Assembly: GCA_002508425.1 (NCBI GenBank)
Contig: DAKU01000137.1
Coordinates: 1 to 6,737 of the forward strand
Direction: 5' to 3'
DNA: 6,737 nucleotides
From: Methanosarcinaceae archaeon UBA470
GTDB taxonomy: Archaea; Halobacteriota; Methanosarcinia; Methanosarcinales; Methanosarcinaceae
Positions 5,931-6,737 of this stretch are shown piece after piece. Within the stretch, counting starts at the first letter, position 1. Each line of letters starts with the position of its first letter. The notes under the pieces were generated by a model, which had not been told where the DNA came from, made no database searches, and saw only the letters and a list, made by a program, of their open reading frames with translations. The translations under genes were made by a program, and so were the position numbers.

Positions 5931-6361
5931 CTAAACTTCTAACCTCCATTCCCACACTTCACCGTCATCCGGATCAATAACAGTTCCAATTAATGTGAAA
6001 CCATTCTTTTCTAGTATCTTTGTTGATGCGCTTGCTTGTGGTAATGTCCTTGCACAGACAAGCACAGACTTATCATGCTTTCTGGTTATCGTGATAAGTT
6101 CTCTGCACATCGTGTTGCAAATCCTTTTCCCTCATGTTCCGGAAAAGTAAAATAAGCGATCTCTACCCGATTATCTTCTGGCTTGCCTTTAAAAGCACAT
6201 GTTCCAATGTACTGTCCATTCTCCACTGCAAAATAGCCAATCCAGGGTGTACTATAGCCGACCTTCAGATAGTACTCTTGCTGCATTGCAAAGACCATTT
6301 GGCAATTCCCTTCATTTGGAACTGACTGAGAGGGACCATGTGTAATAAGTATTAATTCCAT
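5931..6361 (-). pseudogene. GNAT-family N-acetyltransferase, frameshifted
   Basis: The first frame starts with ATG at 6361, with AGGTGG six bases upstream, and stops at 6086-6088 after 91 codons, in the middle of the acetyltransferase fold. It contains WIGYFAVENGQYIGTCAFKG, VEIAYFTFPEHEGKGFATR and part of the following helix. EHEGKGFA is the acetyl-CoA pyrophosphate-binding motif (Q/R-x-x-G-x-G/A). From about 6101 the neighbouring frame continues for 56 codons (ELITITRKHDKSV, QASASTKILEKNGF, DGEVWEWRLEV) to TAG at 5931-5933, supplying exactly the missing C-terminal half. Restoring one base after GCA (6104-6106) would read ATRCARELI, which keeps the usual family spacing and gives about 143 residues. 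The family transfers acetyl groups from acetyl-CoA to amines, sometimes protein N-termini (RimJ/RimL-like); the substrate is unknown. The cause may be a true deletion or a sequencing error. The join is not a classical slippery site, so programmed frameshifting is less likely. Both halves remain free of further damage, so any inactivation is recent. Confidence 0.85.
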
Positions 6362-6367
6362 TGACTG

Positions 6368-6373
6368 CCACCT
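6368..6373 (-). promoter_or_regulatory. Ribosome binding site of the acetyltransferase gene
   Basis: The minus strand reads AGGTGG six bases before the ATG at 6361, a good match to the archaeal consensus and support for that start. It is still intact although the coding frame is broken. Confidence 0.6.
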
Positions 6374-6394
6374 GAATAATAAAGATTTAGTTTG

Positions 6395-6405
6395 AAATAA
6401 ATATT
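6395..6405 (-). promoter_or_regulatory. TATA-like box of the acetyltransferase gene
   Basis: The minus strand reads AATATTTATTT, 34-44 bases upstream of the ATG at 6361, at the same distance as the other candidate TATA boxes. The gene therefore probably has its own promoter rather than reading through from the antiporter gene. Confidence 0.35.
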
Positions 6406-6444
6406 ATTTCCCAACATATCTTTATTATTAAGGAATTTTCTCTT

Positions 6445-6737
6445 TTAGCCACCCTTTAAATCTGCATTCGGGAAAAAGCGTTCAATAACCCACAGCATAG
6501 GACGGGTCATGAATGTAGTCACCAGAGCCATAATGACCATCATGGTAAAGACAGTGGGAGTCAAAATCCCTAGATCATATCCTATACTTAGAATAACCAG
6601 TTCTATTAATCCTCGTGTATTCATCAGCGCTCCCAAGGCCAGAGAGTTAGCCCAGGACTGGCCAGTAAAACGGGCTGCTACTGCACTACCACCAAACTTC
6701 CCCATCACTGCTACCAGAATAATCAAACCACAGATGA
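6445..6737 (-). CDS. Cation/proton antiporter, CPA2 (Kef/NapA-like) type, C-terminal part; 5' end beyond the window
   Basis: The last 96 residues of a membrane antiporter are visible, and the frame is open through the right edge (ICGLIILVAVMG). Three hydrophobic segments can be seen. The first is GLIILVAVMGKFGG. A conserved block follows, WANSLALGALMNTRGLIELV, typical of the CPA2 monovalent cation:proton antiporter family. After it come ILSIGYDLGIL and a final helix, FTMMVIMALVTTFMTRPM. The family exchanges Na+ or K+ for H+ across the cytoplasmic membrane for pH and ion homeostasis. The ion-binding Asp residues of the core lie outside the window, so the cation cannot be named. The protein ends only about 12 residues after the last helix (ERFFPNADLKGG). 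It therefore lacks the C-terminal nucleotide-binding (TrkA-N/RCK) domain of KefB/KefC. The TTG at 6726 is an internal codon, not a start. No clear terminator is seen in the 83 bases before the acetyltransferase gene. Confidence 0.88.
   Translation of the reverse strand, partial: ICGLIILVAVMGKFGGSAVAARFTGQSWANSLALGALMNTRGLIELVILSIGYDLGILTPTVFTMMVIMALVTTFMTRPMLWVIERFFPNADLKGG

Noticed and set aside
6095..6106. Programmed -1 frameshifting site in the acetyltransferase gene
   Set aside because: A -1 slip would join the frames, but the sequence around GCAGAGAACTT is not a recognised slippery heptamer and I see no strong downstream hairpin. Deletion or sequencing error is simpler.
6724..6726. TTG at 6726 as the start of a 93-residue protein
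   Set aside because: The frame continues upstream to the window edge with hydrophobic residues, and the conserved antiporter block needs a much longer N-terminal membrane region. It is an internal leucine codon.

Overview
The window looks like part of a methanogenic archaeon's chromosome, most likely from the Methanosarcinales (for example Methanosarcinaceae such as Methanolobus or Methanococcoides). The grounds are a large soluble multi-PAS histidine kinase with an embedded PocR sensory domain of the type common in those genomes, archaeal TATA-like boxes about 35-45 bases upstream of most start codons, short leaders with GGAGGTGA-type ribosome binding sites, and a moderately AT-rich composition. 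The genus is inferred from memory of these families, not from a search.

Layout: (1) Bases 1-635, minus strand: a secreted lipoprotein cut by the left edge. It combines a YbaY/YscW-like domain holding a calcium-loop-like sequence with the start of a chagasin-type (I42) cysteine protease inhibitor domain. Its reading frame has no ATG/GTG/TTG where the signal peptide should begin. (2) Bases 636-800: a divergent promoter region with a small inverted repeat. (3) 801-1469, plus: 2,3-bisphosphoglycerate-dependent phosphoglycerate mutase. (4) 1487-1879, minus: a small thioredoxin-fold protein with a CSHC active site, convergent with the mutase. (5) 1880-2148: a divergent promoter region. On the kinase side it holds two TATA-like boxes, a good ribosome binding site not followed by a usable kinase start, and a possible 17-codon leader ORF. 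(6) 2149-5853, plus: a 1234-residue orphan sensor kinase, PAS x3 - PocR - PAS x3 - HisKA - HATPase. (7) 5931-6361, minus: a GNAT acetyltransferase gene broken by an apparent one-base deletion. (8) 6445-6737, minus: the C-terminal end of a CPA2-type cation/proton antiporter cut by the right edge.

The genes do not form one pathway. Each has its own promoter-like sequence and neighbours often point in opposite directions, so this reads as ordinary chromosomal housekeeping, stress and signalling genes rather than an operon or island. I saw no RNA genes, CRISPR arrays, insertion sequences or phage genes. The points most worth checking are the lipoprotein's missing start codon and domain fusion, the acetyltransferase frameshift, and the unusual kinase leader.
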